Assembly (NCBI GenBank): GCA_038093515.1
Contig: JBBPSI010000102.1
Location: 1 to 64,000 of the forward strand
Reading direction: 5' to 3'
Source: Butyriboletus loyo
Taxonomy: Eukaryota > Basidiomycota > Agaricomycetes > Boletales > Boletaceae
DNA: 64,000 nucleotides
Part shown: in pieces, positions 34,836 through 47,239 of the stretch
Numbering within the stretch: position 1 is the first letter of the stretch
Layout: each line of letters begins with the position of its first letter
Translations under genes and position numbers: made by a program
Notes under the pieces: model-generated
Database searches by the model: none
Seen by the model: only the letters and a program-made list of their open reading frames with translations
Told to the model about the DNA's origin: nothing

Positions 34836-35355
34836 CCCTAGATCCCGACTCAGTCGAAACGTCAACAACAACCCGATCCTTCTCGCCCCCGTACATTCCG
34901 TAGGTATAGGCGTACACCGATGGCTGCTATGGCAATGCTCAGTGTTTTTAGTGCCACTGGTGTACCAGTGGAAAGCCATAAAGCCACGAATGGCAGCGCC
35001 ATAGCCATGAAAATGCCGCATGGCAGTTCCCAGGGTGCACTTACTGTGTGATTAGTTGAAGAATGTCGCTATGTATCGTCAAGATGAGTACTGCCGGCCT
35101 GTGTGATAATGATAAGATATTGCGATGCGTTGATCTGAACGCCATGGCCATGTTCGATGGCCATAGCTTTGCCACTGGCAAGCCGCGTCGTGTGGCGTGT
35201 GTCGGGCGGGCATAGAGTGCCACTGGCTCTTCAAACAAACACTGCTCTGCATTACTACCTTCTTAATTTATGCATTACGAGAAAAGCCTACTGAACAGCC
35301 AGACCTCCTGCCAGTATCCTCTCTCAGAGATATACAATCGTGGAAGCCAGTTGCT

Positions 35356-36351
35356 TCATACGGGCGTAAGTTCCTGCTCGCTTTGGACCACCCAGAATCC
35401 TGCGACAACGTAAGTATTCAGGCCTCAGGGGAGACCACGCTTGCATTCGTCGACAAGAGGTACGGAATATGTACATACCTTGTCGTCGCGGCGACCGCAT
35501 GAGCCGAAACTCCATGATGCAAGGTTCGGACGTGCACGCAACGGCGATCTCCAGCGTCTGAATAGATCCCCCACCGCACTCAAAGAAAGGTGACTGCACT
35601 GAGTGCATTCCATCAAGGGCGATGTCGCCAAGGAATTCTTTCCGCGAGGCCGATGACGTCGGAAGTGCAGACGAGGCGAGCACTGCCTTTGTATCCAAGT
35701 CTTCTAAACGCCACAAAGTGAGATAGGGACTCTCCCCGATATACCCGTATGCGCGCACAGCATGCTCGTTGGCATGCTTAGTCTTGCGTGAGAACTCTAC
35801 TTTGACGGCACAGTACCCGAGGCCGTAATCGCGAACGCGGTGCTGTATGATGACCGTCCGCTGTGCGGTATGAGCGGGCATGGGTTCATAGTCCGATCCT
35901 TGAACACAGTGAACATGCATACCTCTGAGTCCAACCGCACGACCGAACCATTGCTCAGTGCGTGATGAACATCCGGGCCTTCCGTTGCTCCGACGAAATC
36001 GGGGTAATGGGTGGACGAAAGCGGCCATGATGGTGAAGATGCGTTCCGTACGAGCTTTTCCAGCCCATTGTAAGGGCTCCCAATGGAAGCCTTTAGATAG
36101 CTGACATGTGGTTCTTGTGAGTGCAGTTGGATGACAACGAGATTCCGAATAGTAAATGCGATGGATAGGGTGGCGAATGCGGTCAGCCAGAACGAGGGGT
36201 CAAAGAAGATGCGCTTGGATGATGTTAGGGTGCGGGTCTCTTTGCTTTCCGGCGACGCCAGCAATGTCTCCTCGTCCGGCGCAGGAACAGGGTGGTAAGA
36301 ATGCGCCCCAATCCTCCGGAAGGTAAACGGGATTGCAAACGAAAGAACCAT
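35356..36351 (-). CDS. Single-pass membrane protein of unknown family next to UstYa
   Basis: Three exons, 35923-36351, 35479-35860 and 35356-35399, give 284 residues. A basic/acidic N-terminal tail is followed by one membrane helix at about residues 53-75 (FWLTAFATLSIAFTIRNLVVI). The C-terminal part carries HYPDFVGATEGPDVHHALSNGS, the core QHRVRDYGLGYCAVKVEF, and ECGGGSIQTLEI near the end; the last residues are FWVVQSEQELTPV. The three exons join in frame and the motifs continue across both introns. I do not recognise a domain. The layout (short tail, helix, extracellular or luminal domain) is like that of the neighbouring UstYa proteins. It is divergent to UstYa 1, with about 260 bp between them, so the two may share a promoter. 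Confidence 0.72.
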
Positions 36352-36613
36352 TGGGAGTTCTCTTGCGAGGTGACGTGTTAGAATCGGGATGAGTTCATGA
36401 AAAGTGCCAGGAGAGGACAGTGCGATCGTATATTTATTTCTCGCCGAAAGATGATCACGGCTAAATTAATAAGTGTTCCGGTGCTTGTGCTGTGCTTGTA
36501 TCACGGCGGACAGGCACACCGATCACAGGATTCATATCACCGCATTTCGGTCATCTAGCGCACGAATCATAAAGGTGTCTCACACAAGAACTGGTTGAAC
36601 GGACTACACCCCT

Positions 36614-37305
36614 TTGACACTTCAGAAACCTTACATGGAAACACAAAGAAAGCCTACATCTATATCCTGGGAGCTTGCTCTCTGGTCGACTATCGCGATT
36701 CTGCTCGCCATATGGAGTGCAAGCATCGTACGAAAACCTCCTGGAAGCACAGTAGGCGTCGAGGGGAACCACATGCCTGACAGGCATTATCGTCAGTCCG
36801 CAAACGCTCTAAGATAAGGTTATAAACTCACCATGTGTCGTTCACAGGCTGGATAGGAGATGACTATCCTGCCTACTACCCGATGGAGGTTCGGGATACC
36901 ATCATGTTTCCAGAAGATACCGTACACTACCCCATCAACGGGGATGATGCACTACAACAGTGGGAAACACAGTTCCCGACGCACGGGGCAGGTTGGGTGT
37001 GTCTTGGTCCAGAACGCCGTCCCTTCGCCTTGACAATGTACCACGAACTACACTGCCTTGGACGTCTTCGGCTCGCGCTCGAGGATAGTGCCAACAGGAC
37101 ATACGAAGCGCAGGCCGAACATGTGCAACATTGCTTGAATTACTTGCGGATGATGACGCTCTGTCGGGCGGACGTCACCCTGGAGCCCGTCATAGATGCC
37201 AGTCTGTCTGTCGACCTGACGCAACCACACGTGTGCAAGGATTGGGTTCAGGTATACGAAGAAGCATCACGGAATGCGGAGCGATGCAGGAAGCATAAAA
37301 CATAG
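36614..37305 (+). CDS. UstYa-family (DUF3328) protein 1
   Basis: This is a type II membrane protein of the UstYa family, whose members act as oxidases or cyclases on peptide or other natural products. Two exons, 36614-36791 and 36848-37305, join over a 56-bp intron (GTCAGT donor) to give 211 residues. The membrane helix is at about residues 19-38. The two family motifs are complete: HELHC at 125-129 and HVQHCLNYLR from 151. DTVHYPING precedes them. The His/Cys residues form the presumed metal or catalytic site. A downstream ATG at 36632 is an alternative start. A second member lies at 40663-41347 on the same strand. In ustiloxin-type pathways two UstYa proteins often work together, cyclising a Kex2-released peptide. 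Confidence 0.85.
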
Positions 37306-37890
37306 TTCCTGGGTATGGCTTTTCAGGGCGGTTCGGCGTAATTGAAAGGACTGGACACTGTCGGACCAAAGTTCTAATGACATACCCGTGAATGAATCGA
37401 TGGGCCATCTAAATCGCCTTTTTCGCATCAACGCCACTAACTTGCAGCGAACAGCTCGATGTGCTCGCTCTCGGGCTCTGGCCACCCAATTTGGCCGCCT
37501 GTGATCAAGTTCTCTCTTGTGGCACTGCGAGTTCATCAAGCCACAGTCAGTTACATAGGAAAACATAAACCTTGCATTAACTCACCAAATGGGTCTGTGG
37601 GAACCTTGTTTTGCCTATTTTCACGTAGCTTTTTGGATGCTATAGTAGCCCCAGCTCTTCAAGTTGGTCATGGAACAAGGAGATAGTGGACGACTAGACT
37701 TTCCGCTCAGTCAAATAGATTAAAACTGATTAACACAAAGAAGGTGCGCCGTGATGCCGAAGCTAAGCGGGATCTGAAATTAACGACCCTTCAATAAACT
37801 TTAAATAATCCATGTTACAAGCGTAAGGATGATAGCAAACTGCAAATCGATAACATGGGTGCACCGGCACCGTTCACAATCCCAAATGTT
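37306..37890. other. Intergenic between convergent UstYa 1 and serine hydrolase
   Basis: No gene seen; probably the 3' flanks of the two convergent genes. Confidence 0.5.
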
Positions 37891-39847
37891 CTACTTCCGC
37901 AACTTTGTGTTAATAGCAGGCAGAAAGAGAACCTGTTCGCCCTGATCATCCGTCTCGGAGACGATCGCGGTGGTCGAAACACCGTCAATGTATCCATACA
38001 TGTCCAACATGATCCATGAGAACAAGCAACCCTCGTTCGACGTAGGCACGACGAGTCTACAAACGCAAAAAGATGAGACGATCAACATGGACATGCCACC
38101 GAAATGACTACGAAACGAGAACAATTACCGGTATTGATTGTCGTCCGCTGGCCAGAGTGGCAGACGCGTCAAGGCCCCGGGGTGGTCGTCTTGCATGACC
38201 TGCAGGACATCCGTACCGTTGATGGTGTACTCGTTTACATATATCGACCCGGAATCGATCTCCACCGTGAGCGACGCCAATCCATCTGCCGAACGCCAAG
38301 TGCCGACCAGGTTGTTGCGCGTGGCGTCTTCTAACACACGGTCGAACGCCGCTTGGACGTGGCTCGTGATGAGCTTCGTGAGTCGAATCGTCTCCGATGT
38401 CGGTCCTGACTGAAGCACGATGATGCCGTACGAATTAACAGGGTTGAGTGTGAACGCCGTATGATGACCTGCAACTTCTCCAACTGGAACCAGGTTATCC
38501 AGGGCGCCTGTTCGGTAGGGTAAGTGTTTGCTCACTCTTTTGATATAATTTTTGTTTTCTGCCATAAGAGTCTATCGAGGTGTAGATCTCCCATAACGCT
38601 CCGACGTCAGAATAATCATCGAACCAGGTGTGTACAGGACGCAGCCATTCACGGACTGTGAATGGGGACAGAATACTTTCAGGTCGTTGAGGATTTATCA
38701 ACACTTGCATGAGCTTGATGAGATCGGAAAGCGAGCTGATCTGTCCGCCAGCTGGGTTCATAGCATCCTTGAAATCTTGGTCCTAAAGATGACTCGGTAT
38801 CGCGGACGAGACGACTGTGAAAACACGTACGATCTCCCCAGGGTTCAGCGAACCCACGACGACATTCTGTATGTTCTCCTCTGTCACCAAGAACGAGGAT
38901 CCATTGAATCCCAATGGTCCAAAGATATCTTGCTGCATCAACTCGGCGTGCGTTGTTGGCGCAGACGGGCCGTTCGCAGCCATATTTGCGGCAACGTTCG
39001 CAATTCCCAACAGTGCGTAACCAGTATTCGAGTACACGGGATAGGTGTATGGAGCCACTACAGGACGGCTCTGCGCGATGCCGTCAAAGATTTGTTGGTG
39101 AGAAGGAAATTCGAGACCGTTGAACCCTGGAGGTCCCCGTCCGGACAGCGAGTTCGGCCAGTGGCCCTGTGCGTTCCCTGGAGGCAAGTCTCTTCCGAGT
39201 CCCGACATGTGGGTCATCAAAGTACGAAACGTGATCGGAGCGTAGTATTTGTTGTACTGCAACTCGGGACACACAGATGAAATGGGGTCGTCCCTGTAAC
39301 GGATGGTCATGAGTTTTCTGTCAGAGCGCGAGACTGATCTCCTTTACAGATTGAGCACTCCACCATCACGAAGAATGAGAGTCTCGAGCGCAGCGAATAG
39401 TTTTGAGATGGATGCGACCCTATAGATGGAGTGCCTGTCAACTGTGGTGTCTTCGCCGACATCCGATTCGTTGGCTCGACGCTTTCCCCAAAAGCCTTCG
39501 TAGAGCGAACCATCGGACCCGACGACGGCCACACTGAAACTGTCGATTCCTCCTTGATCGAAATCGCGCTGTAGGACGGAATCTAACTGGTTGAATGCTT
39601 TCTGCAATGGTTCCTCTGCCCCAGAAGGAGCGTTCGTTGCCAGAAATGACGGAAGTGGTGCACGGCACTCGTGGAGTGCAGGCTGATGCGATGCTGATGG
39701 GCGCCTCGGGGAGCTGGACGGTACCACTGAGCGCATCGCGACCTGCAGGAGGGCTGCAACCACAACTACATTGAAAACGAAACTCCATCGCGCCCAACGC
39801 GGAGTGGATGGCTGGACATGTTTGTCCGGCGGAGCATCTTTCGTCAT
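37891..39847 (-). CDS. Membrane-anchored serine hydrolase, beta-lactamase/peptidase S12 type
   Basis: Five exons, 39348-39847, 38831-39293, 38536-38767, 38129-38507 and 37891-38056, give 579 residues. A short basic N-tail and one helix (about residues 21-38, WSFVFNVVVVAALLQVAM) anchor an extracytoplasmic domain. The S-x-x-K catalytic motif is SISK at 146-149. The Y-x-N motif is YSN at 254-256, followed by TGYALLG. A conserved GHHTAF segment lies in the third-motif region. The C-terminal part resembles the extra domain of fungal beta-lactamase/transpeptidase-like proteins. The third intron is modelled as only 28 bp because this joins LYQKS to ALDN, as expected in the family. The enzyme may hydrolyse a peptide, ester or lactam. 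Its site between two UstYa genes suggests a role in the same pathway, as inference. Confidence 0.82.
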
Positions 39848-40662
39848 GGCAAGTGGAAGAGTGCACTTATGAAGCTATGCAGGCCCGTTGACGTGACGAC
39901 CACTCCCGACCAATGTGGTGAGCCAGGTAAAGCCTAGGCTTGAAAGAGAAGCAAAACTGAGGGACATCACGAATGATGTTTATATAGTCCCACCGATGTT
40001 CGTAGGGAATTGACTAGCAACTCAACTGAGTTGAAAGTCAGCAATCGCTCCATGACAGCTGACAGCAGCGACTGATCTCGGAAATTTTGTGTGTAATGCG
40101 GTTGGATTGTGGCCCGGTGTGTCATCAGGTCATGCAGCCTGACAGCTAATGCCGCTGTAGTCGGCGTCAGTAAGCAAGCCAGGAACTACTGATATATAAC
40201 CAGCGAATCAATGATTTGTAGGCATGACTGGGTGTTGTCCATTTTCGAATTTCGCCTTGACGCCGCTGTTGAGCGCGTCCAGCCCGAGGGGTCTCAAAGA
40301 CTGATGCAAATGTCCCGCTGCCATTCAGCCGCAGCGTAATGTTTGTGTAAATAGTGGCAGTGGCAATCTAATCTCGTCTCTTTTCCGGCTTCTATCTCAT
40401 CACCATCACCATCATCATCGCCATCGCCATCGCCACGCCGCCCGACCGGTGTTTTCGTGATGCCATGATGTGCCCGTGAACATCTTCGTCGCAGCCATCA
40501 CTAGGGCTGCGTTGCCCAGCACTGGGTCCAGCCCGTCCCCGTCTCTTTTATACCCCACAAGCAAATCTCAATCGGCCTGTCGTTTCATCTCGTGCACACT
40601 GACAACGTCAACGTTCTGCTGGGAGCTTGGTCTAGAACCCTACAAACTTGCATCGTCGCCGA
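39848..40662. other. Intergenic, divergent promoter region of serine hydrolase and UstYa 2
   Basis: No gene seen in about 800 bp between the divergent start codons. An imperfect CAT/CAC/GCC trinucleotide run lies at 40398-40435. Confidence 0.55.
40398..40435. repeat. Imperfect CAY/GCC trinucleotide run
   Basis: Tandem CAT, CAC and GCCAT units upstream of UstYa 2. Confidence 0.75.
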
Positions 40663-41347
40663 ATGCCGTTTCCTTTCTCAGCCCTCACGTTCGTAAAGCT
40701 GGGAGTCCTCCTCCTCGGCGTGTTCAACCTCGCGCTGATGCTCAAGGGAGTCAGACCCCCGTCTCCATCCAAGTCCATCACAGAACCACGTCAAAGTACG
40801 TGCTAAAAAGACAATAAAATGAAATAAATACTCTGTGACGATGTGCCTACATACGCACACAGTACGCATCAAAGACTATCCGGAGCTCTCGCCTCTCCAT
40901 CTCGACATACCCACGATGGGCGCACGCACGCTCTTCGCCGAAGAGACGGTGCACTACCCCATCAATGGTACGCTCGCCGAGCTCGAGTGGGCGTCGCTCG
41001 TGCCAGAGGGGAACCATGGACTCGTGATCATGGGTCCGGACGCACGTCCGTACGCCGTGACCATGTTCCACACCCTGCACTGTCTCGATCGGATTCGCAA
41101 GGCGATCGTTGGGTCGCCCGAGACCACCTCGGCGCGGTATCATGTTCAGCACTGTTTCAACTACATCCGACAGATGGTTCTCTGCGCTGCCAATACGCGG
41201 TTGAACCCGACGAATCATGTTCAGCCGTCAGGACAGCTGGCGAGCGATGGGATTGGGTTGATGTACGAATGTCGAGATTGGGACAAGGTGTACGAAGCGT
41301 TCGAGGCCAACTATGCATTGAATCGGACCATGTCGTTCCCGCGGTAG
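40663..41347 (+). CDS. UstYa-family (DUF3328) protein 2
   Basis: Two exons, 40663-40795 and 40863-41347, give 205 residues. The N-terminal membrane helix (about residues 9-27, TFVKLGVLLLGVFNLALML) is followed by a Pro/Ser linker. ETVHYPING precedes the motifs HTLHC at 114-118 and HVQHCFNYIR from 138, the paired His/Cys signature of UstYa oxidases. The intron (67 bp, GTACGT donor) falls at nearly the same place as in UstYa 1, just after the linker, so the two genes are likely paralogs. CRDWDKVYEAFEAN near the end matches CKDWVQVYEEASRN in protein 1. The start is the only ATG that includes the helix. Confidence 0.88.
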
Positions 41348-41518
41348 ATCATACAGAGATTTAAAGTAAAGGTATAGTTATAAGTCATACGAGATGTTCC
41401 TCTCTCTTGCTTAGTGCAATAACTATTGTGGAAAGGGAATGAGCGTGGTTGTCTTTTATGCGGATCTGCTGTTGGTGATGAGGACAAAGCCTGCGATTCT
41501 CGTGAAGCCCTGCAAGGT

Positions 41519-42700
41519 TCAGACTTTGTCTTCTTTGACTTCCTGGATGAACGAGTTGGAGTCGTGCTGGCTTGCGATGTCACCTGAAGAAACATGCATG
41601 GTGCCCGAGGCACCTGATGCGTCGTGGATCGGCCGTATGATAGCTCGAGGTCGGGCGCCGGATGCGAAACGTAGGCTGCCCACGGACCCATATTCGTCCG
41701 TCTCGAACGAGATCCCACGAGCGATACGATAGATGATCAACGACGGTGCGATCGCCTGTTTGCGGGAGGCCAAACATTAACGTTTGAGCAACCGTCACCC
41801 CAATCACCATCAAGGCCAGGAATGAAACGCGGCACGCACCTGAACCGTGCCCAACACGGGGAAAAACACGTTCTCGAGCGGGCTGTTCAGTACGAACACC
41901 ACCAACGCAATGATCACGAACACCGTGTACAACAATGCGCTCTCGAGCGTCATTGCCATATAACTGAGGTAAAACGTCCCCTGGGGGGTACCGATAGCCC
42001 GAGTGAGGGCCTGTCGATGCATCAAGAGTCGTACGGAAATGAGGCAGGACGTGCAGACGTTCATCGCGACGGAACAGGACCAGAAAGAGATGCCGGTGAC
42101 TTGGACTGCATGGGTACTGTAGACTGCGCCGGGTGCAGAGCTGACGACGAGCCAGGCTATCGACGAGCCGACGGTGGCGAGGTATAGCAAGACGGGAAAT
42201 GCTACTTCATACATGTTCGCCATGCAGACGATGTAGCATCGATAGAGCTAGTGCTCGATTGAGTATCGTGTGGTGACGAGCGCAAGGGATACGCACGAGA
42301 AAAGCGTCAGAAATCCAGGTATTCAAGACAAATGCGACGTTGACGATGACAGAGGGCCACGGTGACAGTGCGTTGGGGCCGTAGGAGCCGACTATGTTGA
42401 ATATCGCCAAGCTTTGCGCTGGAGCAGCGTACAGCGAGACCGCAAAATAGAGCGTGGTGATGGCTAGCTGGACGATGGAGTACGATAAGAGAAGGTTGTA
42501 TTTCTGCTTTCGAAGCAAGGCCAGATTCGTCCCGGAAATGGCGAGGTAGACGCCTAGCAAGGGAGCGTTAGTAGGAGGGGGACCAGGGTGTCGGAATGGA
42601 TACCATAGAGTATACACGCTACGGAGCTGCCTTCGAACGCAATGGTATACTCGTTGAACAAGGAGGAGGGGTATGTGGGCTGAGAGCCGCTTCCAGACAT
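41519..42700 (-). CDS. Seven-helix membrane protein of unknown function
   Basis: Four exons, 42604-42700, 42297-42553, 41840-42247 and 41519-41755, give 332 residues. Introns are 50, 49 and 84 bp; the first has a perfect TACTAAC branch site. Seven hydrophobic helices can be placed, from VACILYGVYLAISGTNLALL through LSYSIVQLAITTLYFAVSLY, VIVNVAFVLNTWISDAFLLYRCY, AFPVLLYLATVGSSIAWLVV, FWSCSVAMNVCTSCLISV and LLYTVFVIIALVVFVL to a final helix leading into SLIIYRIARGISF. The C-tail is Ser/Gly-rich. This layout belongs to a large agaric family of seven-helix proteins that look receptor-like; no ligand is known. It is convergent with UstYa 2, and membership in the same pathway is uncertain. Confidence 0.8.
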
Positions 42701-43420
42701 TTTGATTGCGGTGGTCGACGGGCAGGTAAGGGGGACGCGTTCTGAAGGGAACGTGTATATATACGGTCAACTTCTGACACCGGGACTGCGGGCGAGCAGA
42801 TAGCGCGATGGGCCAAAAGCGTATATCGGAGATGAAAACTTATCGGCCGCTCTGCTTCCAGGTCGTCTGATGACTGTCATGGGTGGACGTGGAGGTTTCG
42901 GCCTTTTGAACAACGACGCAAAAGCATGTTTGAACCTCTAGGAATCAGCAAAGTCAGACTCATTTGTTGGTCCCCACGGCAACACACCTGGAATTAAACA
43001 GCGGCATACCATGCATGTGTTCAGGTACCAGATAGTAATACGCCCTTTTCAACTCGATATTTTGGGCGACGTACGCCTATCGTGCAGACGCCAAACTCGA
43101 GCGTAAGCATGTCCGGTGATCGTCACCACTAACCCGCCAGTATTCAAACCCGGGCTGACGATTGCGCAGGCTGTGCTTCACTCGGATAAGTCTTGGACAA
43201 CTCCAACTGAAGCGGTTTCAGTTTTTTTGCGGCGGCTAGTCTGCCAGCAGACGGACAGGTGAATTGTTCGCAACCTGGGTGTATTTGGCCCATCCTAGTG
43301 ATATTGGTGTCTCTCGTAGTTGGTAGGGTGTAGTCTGGGCTCCAAGTACTATTGCCGAGTGCGCGGCTCGATGCGTGCAGCCTATCACTCAGTCAACATA
43401 AGGTCTCAACGTCGACTCTC
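42701..43420. other. Intergenic, divergent promoter region
   Basis: No gene seen between the seven-helix protein and the LRR protein gene. It probably carries both promoters. Confidence 0.5.
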
Positions 43421-46400
43421 ATGGCCTCCTCCTCCTCCTCCTCCTTGTGCTCGCCCTCGTCCTCCGCCGTGACGATCCTAACACCCGGAAAATCCATTCT
43501 CAAGCGTCCACCACCAACACAGACCAGCATCCTAGGTCGCATCAGAGGTTTCTTACCAACCCAGCCCTCCCCACCAATCTCCGAAGACACCAAGAAGCCA
43601 CTGAAAAGAGCGCATTTCATCTTACCTCACCTCGCGACCGTCTACCCGATATCGACCCTAAATCCACCATCAACCCCGTCGCTCAAGGACGAAAAACGAG
43701 CCATCGAAGAAAAGGAAACGGAGCGACGGAAGCGGATCGTGAGAGGGAACTCGATAGGTCCAAACGACACAGACGAATGGTGGAACTTGGACAAGGTCGA
43801 GTCGTTTTACAGGGAATGTTGTGCGTCGAGAGAGGAGGAGCCAGACCCCGCCGTATCTACTGCGTTCAAGGTGTGTCTGGATCCCCACGCACGTTTGCAA
43901 AATTCACGCTCCATTCCTAGCGGGCGTCCGCGACGAAACCTCGCTCGGTCGATCTGTCCGGCGTGCAGCTCACCCATACGGCCACGGCTATTCTATCGGA
44001 TGTGTTCAACATCGAATGGGGGCTTCGCAAGCTGACGCTGAGAGAGTGTGACTTGGTCGATTCTGTCTGTCCGTCTTCCCTCTTGCCCGTCGTCTACTGA
44101 TCCCCCGATAGAAGTTGAAACCGATCCTACACGCACTTCTCATACCTGGAACGCTTGAGTATATTTCGGTTGCATCCAATCGTCGACTCAAGGCATCCGC
44201 GTTTAAACTGATCGGAATGTATGCTTCACAGGTGGGCCCCTTGCACATGTCACCTGTCGGGGGGGTAGGCACTGATTTCTAGGACGGTAGGCCAAGAGCT
44301 TACAATTCCTAGATCTTTCATCGACAGTATTGGATAAAAAGGCAGTCGACTATCTCGTCGTCTGTCTCACTACTGCTCCGGAACCTGGTCTCGTTTCTCT
44401 CCGCCTCGATGACTGCTCCCTTCGTCCAAATGCGCTCGAAGCTCTCGGTGAGTGCCCGTTTCATCATGAATCCACTCAAACGTGACGTTTTTCCTTCCAG
44501 CTCGCGTGGTCCGGACATCCTCATTGCGAAATATATCCCTCCGACACAACAAAATAACGGCGACGGGCGGTGGTGCCGTCGCGCTCGCCCTTATGATCCG
44601 TGACTACCCCGACGTCGTATCAGGACCTGGGACTGGCATCCCCGGGAGCACACCACCCGCCACGTCACCCGCATCCTCTATATTTATGTCCCCACCCCCA
44701 TCACCGCTCCCAAACCCCCCTAACCTCCCCCCTCCGACGCGTACCGGACCCATGCCCCCACCCCCACGACACCCCTCTATTCTAGGCCCACAAACCACCT
44801 ACACGCCGTATATTCCCCGATCAAAACGTGCCGCCGCGACACACCCCCCGAACCCGCTCTCTGCGACTGGCCAGCTTGTTCCGATTATCACCTCAAATTC
44901 CCACGGTGGCGTGACAACCCGACACCCAGCTCCAGGGGCTGTCAAGACCGAGGGTGCGAATGGGGCGCCGGGGCGCCACGACCATGGACCGAGCGCGGCG
45001 TTGTTGGACAAGGTACGCGCGTTGGATACGTTGCCGCGATTAGGTGCGCTGCGGACGCTCGATCTAAGGGGTAACGATCTTCGGGTAAGTCAACGCGTTG
45101 GGATTGCGTCGTGGATTGCGTCTTGATATAGGTTTCAAAGACTGGAGTGACGTACCTCGCACAAGTGTTGAAGCGGAATCGTACGTTGAAAGTGCTCAAT
45201 TTGAGTGAGAACAAGCTGGACGTCCAGTGTCTTATGTCGATTGCTGAAGCTCTCGTGCGTTTCGTTTCGTCTTCTATCCTATCATCTATTCGTGCTCAGC
45301 TCTAGGGTTAGAAATACAATTTGTGTTTAGAGACGCTAGATCTCAGTCGGAACCCCTGTTCGGGACCTGCCCTGGAAGGCGTACGTCCCGCTACCCATAT
45401 TTCTCTCGTCTTTGACACGTTCCTCTCCAGATCCAATCGTTGCGTACAGCGTTTACGCTCAACACCGCCCTCAAACGCCTCTTTCTTTCCTCCACTCAGC
45501 TCACCTCTGCAGGCGCCATCGCCCTCGCCGAGTTCCTCCCCGAATCCACCTCCCTTTTACACCTTGACCTAACCGTAAATAACATTGACCTCGCCGGCGT
45601 CATGGCACTCAGTAAAGGTCTTAAATCTAACCACGTCATACGTTGTCTCGATCTCAACATCCCGCCGGACAATGAGGAGTTTGCAAAGATTTGTCGCGAG
45701 ATTTTAAATACGTGCGTGAGGAATACGGAGGAGGCGGAGAGGGCAGCACGGAGTGGTGCGGGTGGGGTGGGCGGGGCTGGACATGACAATGGGCATGTGG
45801 AAGACGGACATCAGGGGACGCTGACGAGTGGGAAAGGGTTGGGAAAGGGGGTGTGGGGATTGATCGAGGAGAGCGAGTTGGCCAAGTCGATTCGGACAGG
45901 AGATGGGCTTCATGTCAAGGTAGAGCGTGCCTTCTTCGTTTGTTCGCGAGATGCGGAACATGATGGTGGCAGATTTACTGACCGGATGGTTCTTCCTTTG
46001 TTAGACCGATCTACTTTCGCGTGCCGAGGCACTACAGGCGCAGATCCAGGCTAGAATCGAAGGAAACGGCGCTCCACAAACGAGTATGGGTGTTCACGTC
46101 CACGCTACCAACGCTGGCGCGGGTCCCGGATTAGAACAGGAGCTCATCTATAAGGCCCGCAAGATGGTTGAAGTCCTGACGGTTCAGATCCAATCGAATG
46201 CAACGGCGGCGGAGGAATCCAATTTGGAGCGGCTCCTTGAGTTGTGCGATCGGCTCAATGGAGGGGTCGACACACTTACGTCACGCGCCTCTCGTCGGTC
46301 GCTCTTGCACGGCCTCGGATTGAAGATCGAAGGTCTGCATGGTACTGGCGCGGGGACGGGTGAGATCAGGGGGACGACGATAAACGAGAACGAGGAGAAC

Positions 46401-47239
46401 GTATCATTAACACCGCGTGTGGACAAGGGCAAGGGACGAGCGGAGCCTGAGCCTGAGGAACCCGAGAAAGTGTTGAGTCCCACATTCATGATCACTGAAT
46501 CGGAGGACGAGGATGAAGACGCTCATAGATACATGGATGTGGACGAAGGAGAGGAGGTCGGTGTGCTGGCGACATCACCTACGGACAGGTACGTTTGTTC
46601 CCGTCACGTCATGGGGACGGTGTTGATCTCGGTTTGGTCGATATGGATGCCGGATGTTGATGTTGATGTTTGTGTTTGATAGGTCAAAGAGCTGGGTTGA
46701 GGAAGAGGGGGAGATATTCCGTAAAGGGACGGTGTTGTTAGGTCCTGAAGAGATGGAAGGGGAATACGCCGGCGAAGATCTTCGACGCGAGGTATGTCCT
46801 GTCTCCGTCCCTGCTCCCGTCACATCTATCTCTATCTCCGTCCCCGCGCCCGCCCAATCTCCCAATCTCTCGAACTCACCCCGCTTTCCCATGTCCACAG
46901 CTCCTCGAAGCGATGGTCGAACGCCCACCCCCGCGAGGTGTCATCGACGACTTTGGGATCGAGGTCAACATTCACACGGCGACGTTTGACGACGTGCCTA
47001 CCTCCCCATTGCCTGTCATCGAGGACCGGTCACAGGCCAAAGGCCTACCCCCGACGCCACGCGCGTACGTCTCGTCGCGCACGCGGTCGTCGAACGGTGG
47101 TGCATCGGACGTGGGGCAGTGTTTGTCGCCGACGGAATCATCGCATTCGCCATCGCCATCGCCGGTCTCGCCGACATCGCCACGTGAACATGGGAGTGCG
47201 GGCAGTAGAGCGTTTCCGCTCTTGGGGGGCGCGACGTAA
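43421..47239 (+). CDS. Leucine-rich repeat protein, PPP1R37-like
   Basis: Eleven exons: 43421-43870, 43921-44055, 44112-44231, 44291-44447, 44501-45084, 45132-45254, 45312-45380, 45431-45919, 46005-46588, 46683-46791, 46901-47239. They give 1052 residues, and every joint is in frame. A Ser-rich start is followed by GKSILKRP and KRAHF, close to the RVxF-type docking motif for protein phosphatase 1. Ribonuclease-inhibitor-type leucine-rich repeats follow (for example LQFLDLSSTVLD, LKVLNLSENKLD, LKRLFLSSTQLTSAGAIALAEFL, LLHLDLTVNNIDLAGVMALS). A Pro-rich insert interrupts them at about residues 300-400. The acidic disordered tail has DEDEDAH. The order matches PPP1R37, a phosphatase-1 regulatory subunit. 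Function in fungi is not established. The start is the first ATG in frame. Confidence 0.82.

Larger units (their letters stand above)
33076..35355. other. Region without genes, holding a diverged inverted repeat
   Basis: No supported gene in 2.3 kb. Two arms of an inverted repeat (33970-34044 and 34765-34835, listed separately) enclose about 720 bp. Near 34959-34974 there is a perfect palindrome (CACTGGTGTACCAGTG), and the 34920-35210 stretch is rich in GCCAT/ATGGC pairs. Confidence 0.5.
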
